This document shows, one piece after another, positions 8,101 to 15,453 of a stretch of DNA of 64,000 bases. Position numbers and translations under genes: made by a program. The stretch is from Bacillus massiliigorillae (GTDB lineage: Bacteria; Bacillota; Bacilli; Bacillales; DSM-1321). Numbering within the stretch: the first letter of the stretch is position 1; each line of letters starts with the position of its first letter. The notes under the pieces are model-generated. The model made no database searches and was not told the DNA's origin. It saw nothing but the letters and a program-made list of their open reading frames with translations. The DNA lies in NCBI RefSeq assembly GCF_000380245.2, contig NZ_HG428741.1, positions 1,171,050-1,235,049 on the forward strand, in the 5' to 3' direction.

Positions 8101-10629
8101 GATGCACATGGTGATTATAAATGGGTACAAGCATTTGGACGTAACTCAGATGCTACATCTAAAATATTGTCAATCCCTTCTAATCTTGAGGTTAGTAAAG
8201 AAAAAGGTGGTAACGTTGCAATCATTCGTTATACTACATCAACTGGTGAGTTCGGCTACTTATTCCGTCAATTTACTGATTTGGAAGAATTGTCAAATAA
8301 AATGACTATACCAACGGATATGCAAAAAGTATCTATTTCTGCTATGAAAGGAAATGAAAAACTTGATGGTGTGTCTTCTAAGCTTTGGATGATTAAACAG
8401 CCGGTCACTGTAAGTGGAACAACAGTGTATCCAACAGCTAATAATTTACAGAACTATACAAAAGATGCTATATATTTAGAGCCTGGTTCCTTTGTTATAG
8501 AAGGAAATTATGTTACGCTTCCAAACGCTGAAGGTGAAAAATCCAACTATTACTTTTTGGATAATAATGTGGAAATAAAACCTGGTGAAGAGAATAAGGT
8601 CATTTTCAATACAGACAAATTAGTAGAAATAATGATTGACGCAGATACAGCAGGATTCAAAGATGTTCGAGGGGCCATTTTATATCCTTATAATAAGTAC
8701 AGTACTGAATTTATTAAAACTTTACGAGTTGGACATAAGTTCTATGTCCCTTCTAATTTAGAGATGGATTTACAGGTACAGCTTGGTTATGGTGATCCAG
8801 AATCCAATAACTATATTTGGAATTACTTTTTATCTAAAGGTACACAAGAGTTTAAGTCTAGTGAGAAAGTAAATTGGCGTGTCGGTGGTGATTTTCAAGC
8901 ATTCATAACAATAGATGATAACAAGTTGGAAAAAGGAGAATTATTATCTGCTAAAACCTCCATTCAAGATTCTTTCGGTAATACCATTTCATCTGTACTA
9001 GTTAATACTACGTCAGATTATAGTATTGCTACCAATCAAGATGTGGCATATGAACGATTATCGAACGGTCAAATTATTGAAAAAATTATTTCAAAGGATA
9101 GCGGTCAATATTTGATCAGCCATAGCGGTATTCCTGAGGCAAATGCTGCTAGTGTTAAACCTTTTGTTCGTATATATGACGAAAAAGGCAGTAAGGTTTT
9201 TGAAAATGCAAGTTTAGATTATTACCGTTTTGCAAAGGATTTAGATGTATCATTACAAGCTGGTAAGTATCGAGCAGAATTAGCAATGGCAACTAGTCCA
9301 AAAGGTGCAATCCTTTCAAGTAAGAGCGACGGCCTATTTACGGTGTTAGATGAACAAAGCAATCAAACAAATCCGCCGTCAACAGGAGGAAATGAATCAA
9401 CAAATCCGCCGTCAACAGGAGGAAATGAATCAACAAATCCGCCGTCAACAGGAGGAAATGAATCAACAAATCCGCCGTCAACAGGAGGAAATGAATCAAC
9501 AAATCCGCCATCAACAGGAGGGAATGAATCAACAAATCCGCCGTCAACAGGAGGAAATGAATCAACAAATCCGCCATCAACAGGAGGAAATGAATCAACG
9601 AATCCACCTTCAGAGGAAAAGCCGGATGGTGAAAATACTAATGAATCATGGTCTAGTGAAAATTTAACCGCATCTATGTTAGAAACTACAAATGGTTATA
9701 CTTATACATTTTCTGAAAAACAGCTAGAAATAATACGTAAATCAGAAAAGAATGTTGTTACTTTGTCTACTAAACAAGGATATATAATAGAGATTTTGAA
9801 AGATGATTTTAATGTAGGAGATGCTGGTTCCTTATCAATAAGATTAGTAGTTAAAGGAAATAAACTTTCTTTCGAAGCATTTACTAAAGAACAGTCTATT
9901 ATATTTAAAAATTATGTTTCTATTATTCTTCCAAAAGAAAAAGTAGATGTTGGTTTGAATCAGGCAGTTGTATTGCGTGAAGGAACAAAGGGGTTAGAAG
10001 CTGTTCCACACTTAGTGACAAAAGAAGGAATTTTATTAAAACTGAAACATGGTGGGAATTTTATTATAAGAACTAATAACGTATCATTTGCTGATAGTAT
10101 GAAAGATCCTCATAGAAATTATATTGAATCTTTAGCTAAACGATGTATTGTTCAAGGAAAGTCAATACAAAAATTTGACCCAACAGGAAATATGACACGC
10201 GCAGAGTTTTCTGTAATGGTTGCTCGTGCGTTAGATTTAAAATCAACATCACAATCGTTATTTAAAGATGTGAAAGGAAAGTGGTTTGAGGACGCCGTTC
10301 AAGCATTATATGAAGCAGGTATTGTAAAAGGGGTAAATTCCACAACCTTTAAACCAAATGAAACAATTACTCGTTTACAAGCTGCATTGATGTTATCGAA
10401 CATTTTGGATTACGTAAAGTTAGATGTAAAAAACGTTGATTCATCTATAAAATCATTTAAAGACATATCTAAAATAAAGAAAGAAGAACAAAAAGTGATT
10501 GAACGTTTACATGCTCTGGAGATATTTGTAGGTAAAAAAGATGGGACATTTGGACCGTATGAGCAATTAACACGTTCACAAATGGCAAAAACACTATATA
10601 AATCTTTAGAAATAGCAGGTATGCTTTAA
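5116..10629 (+). CDS. secreted S8 subtilisin-like protease with SLH anchor (1837 aa)
   Basis: A giant surface serine protease. The order is: signal peptide (residues 1 to about 28), an I9-like propeptide (about 53-115), and the S8 catalytic domain with Asp162 (VLDTG), His197 (GHGTFVSG), oxyanion Asn290 (AAGNGGG) and Ser360 (GTSYAAPH). The triad is complete. About 1000 residues of repeated beta-rich modules follow (for example the related stretches around 715-790 and 1170-1260). Then come seven copies of an 11-residue NPPSTGGNEST linker (1419-1495) and three C-terminal SLH domains (about 1655-1837), which bind the pyruvylated secondary wall polymer. The start is supported by AAAGGGG upstream. 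A Fur box precedes the gene, so it is probably made when iron is scarce, perhaps to release peptides or iron from host or environmental proteins (inference). Confidence 0.95.
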   Translation: MNSKLFKSVTATSVVITATMPLGLIASADEVENQDGLKGGNASNEFNSVKVSQEQIIVKYKDINTLNNMKANQNVKQLGGELIAKENDIVLYKVPKENIDTTLEALKEMANVDYAEKNITYSIEGVNDTYYENQWNLSSVGAQTAWEMLKGEDKGAVVAVLDTGVQGSHVDLDGRVLEEATFVDGYDESYQGDDQGHGTFVSGLIAANTNNAKGIAGVAGTGDVKILPVKVMNKSGIGDAFSIAKGIEYAIEKEVDVINLSISGEYSEAIEQAINKAHDAGIVVVAAAGNGGGNADTSYPAALPNVISVGAIAAKDQVYNGSNYGSTLDLVAPGVSVISTAISGDLGDENGYYKTGTGTSYAAPHVSAIAALYKIQNPTASASEIEVALTSTATDLNEEGWDEKTGFGKVNAAAALAGNIDIEPLSFTLPKVNENVINKTTIQVSLNNTAEVETTKFFVDTITEANLIDEVKGDATTATIDWDTTKITDGKHSIIAATYRTDGTVLNQVSREVTVRNQAQSGYMFSVKTPNNTIAKGAQVQLFDKVVGEDGQYSYSSLWSGVTNSEGVVRVPSNIGTDLKSLKVVVQGKFDAANGGNTWFMYSREVNGKGTIELDSDDTKAVTLNTLDENSKNVDKAQYFITMKDEKGIEITSTKKINEENALESPTIYVDEGAYNVYSYYKEEGNTYFLTNTDVAVTKETSALIFDSRDVGEVSLDDTGKLENAVLYLYNDSVSEILGSSEVLTGRKFFVTAGEYNYMIDAEVKGNNGEKNWVYVFANNKKQAVVKKGEKRAIKAGESLEISELLPDQDSLKRYYTQRGLTYIQRENPYIAYKLDGAVYTKQAFSDAYDNKLVGMYRGSIESTNALYKKNATTGETIIMDEENEVAAINFGDIYPIYQVKRKQDNVIMLNSYDKNPTNPANRSYYFYSFWVPNSSTVTAGKYEISLKLNPSPLAPEGLEKEMTIDMQDSGVNLSLQDNQGKNVATYVTINRVEKDAHGDYKWVQAFGRNSDATSKILSIPSNLEVSKEKGGNVAIIRYTTSTGEFGYLFRQFTDLEELSNKMTIPTDMQKVSISAMKGNEKLDGVSSKLWMIKQPVTVSGTTVYPTANNLQNYTKDAIYLEPGSFVIEGNYVTLPNAEGEKSNYYFLDNNVEIKPGEENKVIFNTDKLVEIMIDADTAGFKDVRGAILYPYNKYSTEFIKTLRVGHKFYVPSNLEMDLQVQLGYGDPESNNYIWNYFLSKGTQEFKSSEKVNWRVGGDFQAFITIDDNKLEKGELLSAKTSIQDSFGNTISSVLVNTTSDYSIATNQDVAYERLSNGQIIEKIISKDSGQYLISHSGIPEANAASVKPFVRIYDEKGSKVFENASLDYYRFAKDLDVSLQAGKYRAELAMATSPKGAILSSKSDGLFTVLDEQSNQTNPPSTGGNESTNPPSTGGNESTNPPSTGGNESTNPPSTGGNESTNPPSTGGNESTNPPSTGGNESTNPPSTGGNESTNPPSEEKPDGENTNESWSSENLTASMLETTNGYTYTFSEKQLEIIRKSEKNVVTLSTKQGYIIEILKDDFNVGDAGSLSIRLVVKGNKLSFEAFTKEQSIIFKNYVSIILPKEKVDVGLNQAVVLREGTKGLEAVPHLVTKEGILLKLKHGGNFIIRTNNVSFADSMKDPHRNYIESLAKRCIVQGKSIQKFDPTGNMTRAEFSVMVARALDLKSTSQSLFKDVKGKWFEDAVQALYEAGIVKGVNSTTFKPNETITRLQAALMLSNILDYVKLDVKNVDSSIKSFKDISKIKKEEQKVIERLHALEIFVGKKDGTFGPYEQLTRSQMAKTLYKSLEIAGML
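9370..9600 (+). repeat. seven tandem 33-bp repeats in the protease gene
   Basis: Seven contiguous 33-bp units encode NPPSTGGNEST, and an eighth begins at 9601 and diverges. The units are almost identical at the DNA level; only a CCG/CCA change and one GGA/GGG change are seen. That points to recent expansion by slippage. The product is a flexible Pro/Ser/Thr/Gly linker in front of the wall-anchoring part. Confidence 0.95.
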
Positions 10630-10696
10630 TTTTTAATAGAAAAAATAGATTTTTTAATGTTGATAGTAGAGTTTATAAAGAAAGGGTTATTTTATT

Positions 10697-10722
10697 AGAG
10701 ACAGTAATTAATTGTTGTCTCT
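10697..10722 (+). terminator. weak hairpin downstream of the protease gene
   Basis: AGAGACA (10697-10703) pairs with TGTCTCT (10716-10722), followed by an A-rich rather than T-rich tract. It may be a processing or pausing hairpin ahead of the stronger terminator. Confidence 0.35.
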
Positions 10723-10737
10723 TATAAAAAAGAAGGG

Positions 10738-10767
10738 GGCTGTCCGAAAAGCGATTTTCGGACAGCC
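10738..10767 (+). terminator. bidirectional terminator between protease and sstT
   Basis: GGCTGTCCGAAAA (10738-10750) pairs perfectly with 10755-10767 across a GCGA tetraloop, followed by TCTTT. It lies between two convergent genes (protease on plus, sstT on minus) and could serve both. Confidence 0.8.
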
Positions 10768-10896
10768 TCTTTACATTCTTCTTTGCTACAATAGATTGAT
10801 TAGCAAACGTTTTCAAATCAGCTTGTTGAGAATGTTCTACAAATAGCCTGATTTGAAATCATAAGTACTTTTCTTTGTAACCAAGCAATTTATTTA

Positions 10897-12102
10897 TCAT
10901 TTACGTGTTTTAGCAAATTCTGCAGTTGCTGTAAATAGTACGTCAGATGATGAGTTGAGTGCTGTTTCACATGAGTCTTGTAAGACACCTATGATAAAGC
11001 CAACCCCAACGACTTGCATAGCAACTTCGTTTGATATTCCAAATAGGCTACAAGCTAGAGGAATAAGTAGGAGTGAGCCTCCAGCAACACCTGAAGCACC
11101 AGCAGCAGAAATAGCTGATAGTACAGAAAGAATAAGTGCTGTGCTTATATCAACTTGAATGCCAAGAGTATGAACAGCTGCTAAGGTTAACACTGAAATT
11201 GTAACAGCTGCACCAGCCATATTAATGGTAGCTCCTAATGGGATTGATACTGAATAAGTATCTTCATTTAATCCTAACTTTTTACATAAGTTCATATTTA
11301 CTGGAATATTAGCTGCCGAGCTACGAGTAAAGAATGCAGTTATTCCACTTTCTTTTATACACGTCAATACTAAAGGATAAGGATTTTTACGTGTATATAT
11401 GAAAACGATAATTGGATTAACAATAAAAGCAATAATAAACATGCATCCAATTAATACAGCAAGTAGTTTTCCATAACTAAGCAAAGTGGAAAGTCCGCTT
11501 GTTACAATAGAATCGTAGACAAGTCCCATAATTCCAATTGGTGCTAAATTTATAACCCATTTTACTAATTGCGAAATAGCATCTGAAAAATTTGTAAGTA
11601 CATTTTTGGTAGAATCAGAGGCAGTTCTTAAGGCAATACCAAGTAGTAATGCCCAAGCTAGGATACCAATATAATTGGCATTTAAAAGTGCATGAATCGG
11701 GTTGTCGACTACGTTAAATAGTAATGTTTTTAGTACTTCGACAATACCATCAGGAGGCGTTACGTCCTTTACACCTTCTGTAAGTGATAGAGTTATTGGA
11801 AAAATAAAGCTAACTACAACGGCCACCAAAGCAGCTAGAAATGTGCTTAATCCATACAGGCCGATGATGGATTTCATATTTGTTTTTTGTCCACTTTTAT
11901 GCTTAGAAACTGCAGACATAACTAAGAACAAGACTAATAGTGGAGCTACGGCCTTTAAGCTACCTATAAATAAAGAACCTAAGATCGTAACCCAACTTGT
12001 AGCAGTAGGAATCGTTAGAGCTAAGATAATACCAATAATAATACCTATAAGTATTCGTTTTACTAGGCTCACCTGGTTCCACTTAATAATTACGTTTTTC
12101 AT
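10897..12102 (-). CDS. sstT: serine/threonine:Na+ symporter SstT
   Basis: A 401-residue member of the dicarboxylate/amino-acid:cation symporter family. It takes up serine and threonine with sodium at the cytoplasmic membrane. The sequence follows E. coli SstT closely along its length: LKAVAPLLVLFLVMSAV near the N-terminus, NPIHALLNANYIGILAWA in the middle, and the substrate/ion signature FFTRSSAANIPVNM (about 255-268). SIPLGATINMAGAA and GVLQDSCETALNSSSDVLFTA follow near the end. The length is normal. GGGGGGAC stands upstream of the ATG. It is a single gene, convergent with the protease. Confidence 0.95.
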   Translation of the reverse strand: MKNVIIKWNQVSLVKRILIGIIIGIILALTIPTATSWVTILGSLFIGSLKAVAPLLVLFLVMSAVSKHKSGQKTNMKSIIGLYGLSTFLAALVAVVVSFIFPITLSLTEGVKDVTPPDGIVEVLKTLLFNVVDNPIHALLNANYIGILAWALLLGIALRTASDSTKNVLTNFSDAISQLVKWVINLAPIGIMGLVYDSIVTSGLSTLLSYGKLLAVLIGCMFIIAFIVNPIIVFIYTRKNPYPLVLTCIKESGITAFFTRSSAANIPVNMNLCKKLGLNEDTYSVSIPLGATINMAGAAVTISVLTLAAVHTLGIQVDISTALILSVLSAISAAGASGVAGGSLLLIPLACSLFGISNEVAMQVVGVGFIIGVLQDSCETALNSSSDVLFTATAEFAKTRK

Positions 12103-12286
12103 GTTGTCCCCCCGTTGGTGTAATAGTTGTATAGAATATCAGGAGAGAGCGTTGCTACTTTTTCCTTTTTAAACTATTTCTATAGTATATAAGAAAAATG
12201 TCGATTTATGAAGAATAATCTGAATTTACAATTAGTATTGTTGATATTTAATGAATTTTTTTATGAAATCGCACATTATATAGCGT

Positions 12287-12335
12287 AAAAAGGATAGATA
12301 AAGCAAACTCCAAATGTGCTTTATCTATCCTTTTT
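12287..12335 (-). terminator. terminator downstream of the MerR-type gene
   Basis: A 19-bp stem: AAAAAGGATAGATAAAGCA (12287-12305) is the exact reverse complement of 12317-12335, with flanking A and T runs on the two sides. It lies 80 bases past the 3' end of the minus-strand regulator gene and 185 bases before the sstT start, so it isolates sstT from readthrough. Confidence 0.85.
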
Positions 12336-12414
12336 TATCTTAAATGGCTGAAACTTTAAAAAAGATTATTTCTATTAACTAATTGCTTTTTTGAGGATTG
12401 CGTTACTATTCTAT

Positions 12415-13634
12415 TTAGATGATTTGCTCTGCAAAATAACCAAGCAGATTTATTTTTTCTCCTCTTTCATGATAATCAAGAAAGGTGCCAGGGTTGTCTG
12501 TTGAACCAATTAAAGCTTGTGAATGAATTTTTAAGCCTTCTTTTTCTAGATTTGATTCAAGGTAATCCGAATAAAGAACATGTTGATGAGCGTTAGGATA
12601 TAAGCTATGAAAGTTACGCAATGAAGTAGATCCTTCGTGATAATATAAATAGTTACCAATAATTTTAGTTTCTCGATTTATATAATTCCGTAATAAAGTC
12701 ATTGGAAAGACATCTTTATATGAACAAAATTCGTTAGTAGTTAAAGAATCAACTACGACATCTATTGCTCCATGTTTTAATGGAAGATTATAGTCAGTGT
12801 TTTGTATAAAAACCGCATTGAGTTTTGGATTGTTTTTTTCGATAAAAACTTTTAATTTTTTTATCATAGTCAAAGAGAATCCACAAAAAATAAAAAACGT
12901 ATTTTGATCAAAAGAAGATATGTATTTTGGTAAGGAGACAGACGTATCAATATTTGTTTCAATTACGACTTTATTGGCTAAATTTTGTTCCCTTAATAGT
13001 TTAATAGTCCATTGTTCACCTTTTTCTCTTAAACTTACAAAGTTGGGGGTGAATTCGTCCATCGTGTCATCATTTAGGATGCAGTATGGTGATTCTTCAA
13101 TATTTGCTGTAATGATGATTCCATCTTTTATAAAGGATATAAATCCACATGAACAGGTCAATCTTGCTTCTAAAATACAACTATTTAATATAGATGCATC
13201 ACATATATTTAAAGGTACGTTACAATGTGGACAATATAAAAATGGGACAAATGCTATTGGAACACCAGTGGAAGTATTAACATCTGTAGGTTGATTGATA
13301 GATTGTATTTTTTCGTCAATATGTTTAATAAGTTTGTTTATCTCTTTTTTTCTCGTAAAAATCTATTTTTCTTCTCTAATAACATTCTTTGATAGTAACT
13401 GACATCAATATTAATGGTTAAACGTTTGTACGAGAGGAATTTTTGAATTTCTTTTAGGGAAAATTGTAAAGCCTTTAGTTCAACAATTAATTCCATATCA
13501 TTTATGCAGGATTCATTCATATGAAATTGAGTGCCTTTTTTTTCAGGAACAATTAACCCAATTTCAATATAATAACGAATTGTATCGATTGAAACGTTAA
13601 AAAGCTTAGCGAAAGATCCGATTTTCATTTGCAA
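12415..13634 (-). pseudogene. MerR-family regulator with zinc ribbon and methyltransferase-like domain, frame split
   Basis: The first frame (13634 down to 13338) gives 98 residues with the MerR winged helix (KIGSFAKLFNVSIDTIRYY) and a dimerisation helix. It stops right after the heptamer A AAA AAG. The -1 frame continues at once as KKEINKLIKHIDEK, then a zinc ribbon (YCPHC...TCSCGF) and a domain of about 240 residues like class I methyltransferases (HGAIDVVVDSL), ending at 12415. Apart from this one base both halves are intact. The whole would be about 405 residues, a known MerR architecture in Bacillus. It may be expressed by programmed -1 frameshifting, be a recent indel mutant, or reflect a sequencing error in the 7-base homopolymer (13345-13351). 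It faces away from the amidohydrolase operon and probably controls it. Confidence 0.75.
13345..13351 (-). other. A AAA AAG slippery heptamer in the MerR-type gene
   Basis: On the minus strand the zero-frame codons read GAA AAA AAG AGA TAA. The heptamer A AAA AAG is the one used for -1 frameshifting in E. coli dnaX, and the zero-frame stop follows one codon later. The -1 frame restores the rest of the protein. Confidence 0.5.
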
Positions 13635-13697
13635 ACCTCCAAACTAAAAAAGTGGTCATAACCCCATGTTTTTCGAAAAAAGTTCAAAATTAGCCTA

Positions 13698-13728
13698 TTG
13701 ACATAAAGCTTAACCTACCATTTATGAT
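13698..13728 (+). promoter_or_regulatory. 19-bp-spacer promoter of the first amidohydrolase operon (MerR-type)
   Basis: TTGACA (13698-13703) and TATGAT (13723-13728) are separated by 19 bp. This over-long spacing is the hallmark of promoters twisted into activity by MerR-family activators. A related copy (shared CCTATTGACAT and 12 of 19 spacer bases) lies at 34666-34696. The divergent neighbour is a MerR-type gene. Regulation is inferred. Confidence 0.65.
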
Positions 13729-13806
13729 AACTATACTAAGTTTTTAGAATAATTAAAAATGATAAAACTTACCATATGTGTAATTTTATTATAAAGGAGG
13801 GTTACT

Positions 13807-15420
13807 TTGGGGGCAGATATTGTATTTCTAAATGGTGAAATTATAACAGTAGATTCAAAAAATAATGTTATGCAATCTATCGCTATCAAGAAAAATAAAA
13901 TTATTGCAGTAGGATCAAATCAAGAAATAAATTCTTATATTGACGATGGTACAAAGGTTATTAATTTGGAAGGCAAAACAGTTCTTCCAGGGTTTATTGA
14001 TTCGCATCTTCATGTTCTAGTAGGAACGAATAAGTTAGGAATTGATTGTAAAGAGCAAAACATAACATCTATAAAAGAGCTTCTTAGGGATCTTCAAAAG
14101 AAAAAATTAGAAACTCCAAAAGGTCAATGGATTCGTGCTTCAGGTTTTAATGAGATGTCAATGGTAGAGAAGCGGTATCCGACTATAGAGGAATTAAATG
14201 ATATTTCAAATGAACATCCTATATATATTTCTCGCACATGTAATCATATTTCCATAGTAAATAACTATGCATTGGAGTTAGCTGGAATGGATACAATTCA
14301 ATTTGATTCTAGTAATAATCAAATTGAATGTAATCATAATGGTAAACTTACTGGGCGTTTAATTGAGAGTGCAAATATGAAAATGTTTGAGGCTTCAAAT
14401 TATACAGATGAGGAATTGTACAAGTCTTTTAAACTAGCTTCTGATGAGTTCCTATCTTATGGTATAACAAGCATTCATGACGCTGGTGGACATGGGCCGA
14501 ACCATTTTAAAACCATATTTAAATCTGTAAAGTCGGGTGAAATGAAAGTTCGTGTATATGCTATGATTTGTGCTTTGAATAATTCAGAAGAATTTGTTAA
14601 TAAGATGATTGATGCTGGAATTGTTACAGGTATAGGAGATGATAGATTTAGAATTGGACCTGCGAAAATTTTTCTTGATGGAAGTAGTAGTGGTCCAACT
14701 ATTGCGACTAGAAAGCCTTACACAAGCAATGAAAAAGATTATGGCATTCTTTATTATACCCAAGAAGAAATTGATAGAGTTTTAACAAGAGCCCATCAAA
14801 ATGGATTTCAAATAACTGCGCATGCACAGGGAGATCGAGCAATTGAAATGCTGCTTAATGCTATCGAGAGATTACAGACGGAGTTTCCAAGAGAAGACTG
14901 TCGACATCGTATCGAACATGCAGGTATTGCAGAACCAGACTTACAACTGCGCATGAAAAAACTTAATGTCATTCCGATACCTAATCCACCATTTTTTTAT
15001 GAATTTGGTGAAGGATATATTCAAAATTATGGGGATCGTGTTGATTATATGTATCCTCTACATGATTACGTGAATCAAGGAATAGTAGCAGCAGCAGGTT
15101 CCGATTGTCCTGTAACTTCTTGTAACCCTTTATTAGGTATTCATGTAGCTGTAAATAGAAAGAGTAAAAATGGTATCTCTGTAGGTGATAGACAAAGAGT
15201 AAACCTTTTAGATGCTATTCGTATGTATACATGGAATGGAGCTTATGCAAGTTTTGAAGAAGATCGAAAAGGTAGTCTTGAAGTTGGAAAACTTGCAGAC
15301 CTTGTAGTTTTAGATAGTAGCCTTTTAAAAACAGAAGACAAGAACATTAAAGATATAAAGGCTTCTATGACGATGGTTGATGGAGAAATTGTATTTGAAA
15401 GAAAATTGGTGCAACAATAA
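13807..15420 (+). CDS. YtcJ-type amidohydrolase (Amidohydro_3), copy 1
   Basis: A 537-residue cytosolic metal-dependent hydrolase of the amidohydrolase superfamily. Visible metal/catalytic sites are His67 and His69 (GFIDSHLH), His339 (HAQGDR), His371 (HRIEHAG) and Asp433 (GSDCP). The family includes N-substituted formamide deformylase (NfdA) and other enzymes that cleave N-acyl or N-formyl amines. The exact substrate is unknown. The TTG start is chosen because AAAGGAGGG stands 5 nt upstream. It is the first gene of an operon with a flavin oxidase, an aldehyde dehydrogenase, a MATE transporter and a cupin. It is closely related to copy 3 (30317-31939). Confidence 0.9.
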   Translation: MGADIVFLNGEIITVDSKNNVMQSIAIKKNKIIAVGSNQEINSYIDDGTKVINLEGKTVLPGFIDSHLHVLVGTNKLGIDCKEQNITSIKELLRDLQKKKLETPKGQWIRASGFNEMSMVEKRYPTIEELNDISNEHPIYISRTCNHISIVNNYALELAGMDTIQFDSSNNQIECNHNGKLTGRLIESANMKMFEASNYTDEELYKSFKLASDEFLSYGITSIHDAGGHGPNHFKTIFKSVKSGEMKVRVYAMICALNNSEEFVNKMIDAGIVTGIGDDRFRIGPAKIFLDGSSSGPTIATRKPYTSNEKDYGILYYTQEEIDRVLTRAHQNGFQITAHAQGDRAIEMLLNAIERLQTEFPREDCRHRIEHAGIAEPDLQLRMKKLNVIPIPNPPFFYEFGEGYIQNYGDRVDYMYPLHDYVNQGIVAAAGSDCPVTSCNPLLGIHVAVNRKSKNGISVGDRQRVNLLDAIRMYTWNGAYASFEEDRKGSLEVGKLADLVVLDSSLLKTEDKNIKDIKASMTMVDGEIVFERKLVQQ

Positions 15421-15453
15421 AAAACACATAATCACTTAAAGGAGACATAATTC

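Noticed and set aside
9370..9600. Tandem repeats that could suggest a CRISPR array
   Set aside because: The units are contiguous without spacers and encode an in-frame protein linker.
9350..9667. A 105-codon plus-strand frame of repeated NQQIRRQQEEM and a matching repetitive minus-strand frame
   Set aside because: Both are out-of-frame readings of the 33-bp repeat inside the protease gene; the unit length is a multiple of three, so all frames stay open.
11702..12172. A 156-codon plus-strand frame opposite sstT
   Set aside because: It overlaps the clearly conserved SstT coding sequence and reads as low-complexity antisense.
12920..13294. A 124-codon plus-strand frame opposite the MerR-type gene
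   Set aside because: It lies antisense to the well-supported zinc-ribbon/methyltransferase-like coding frame and has no family features.
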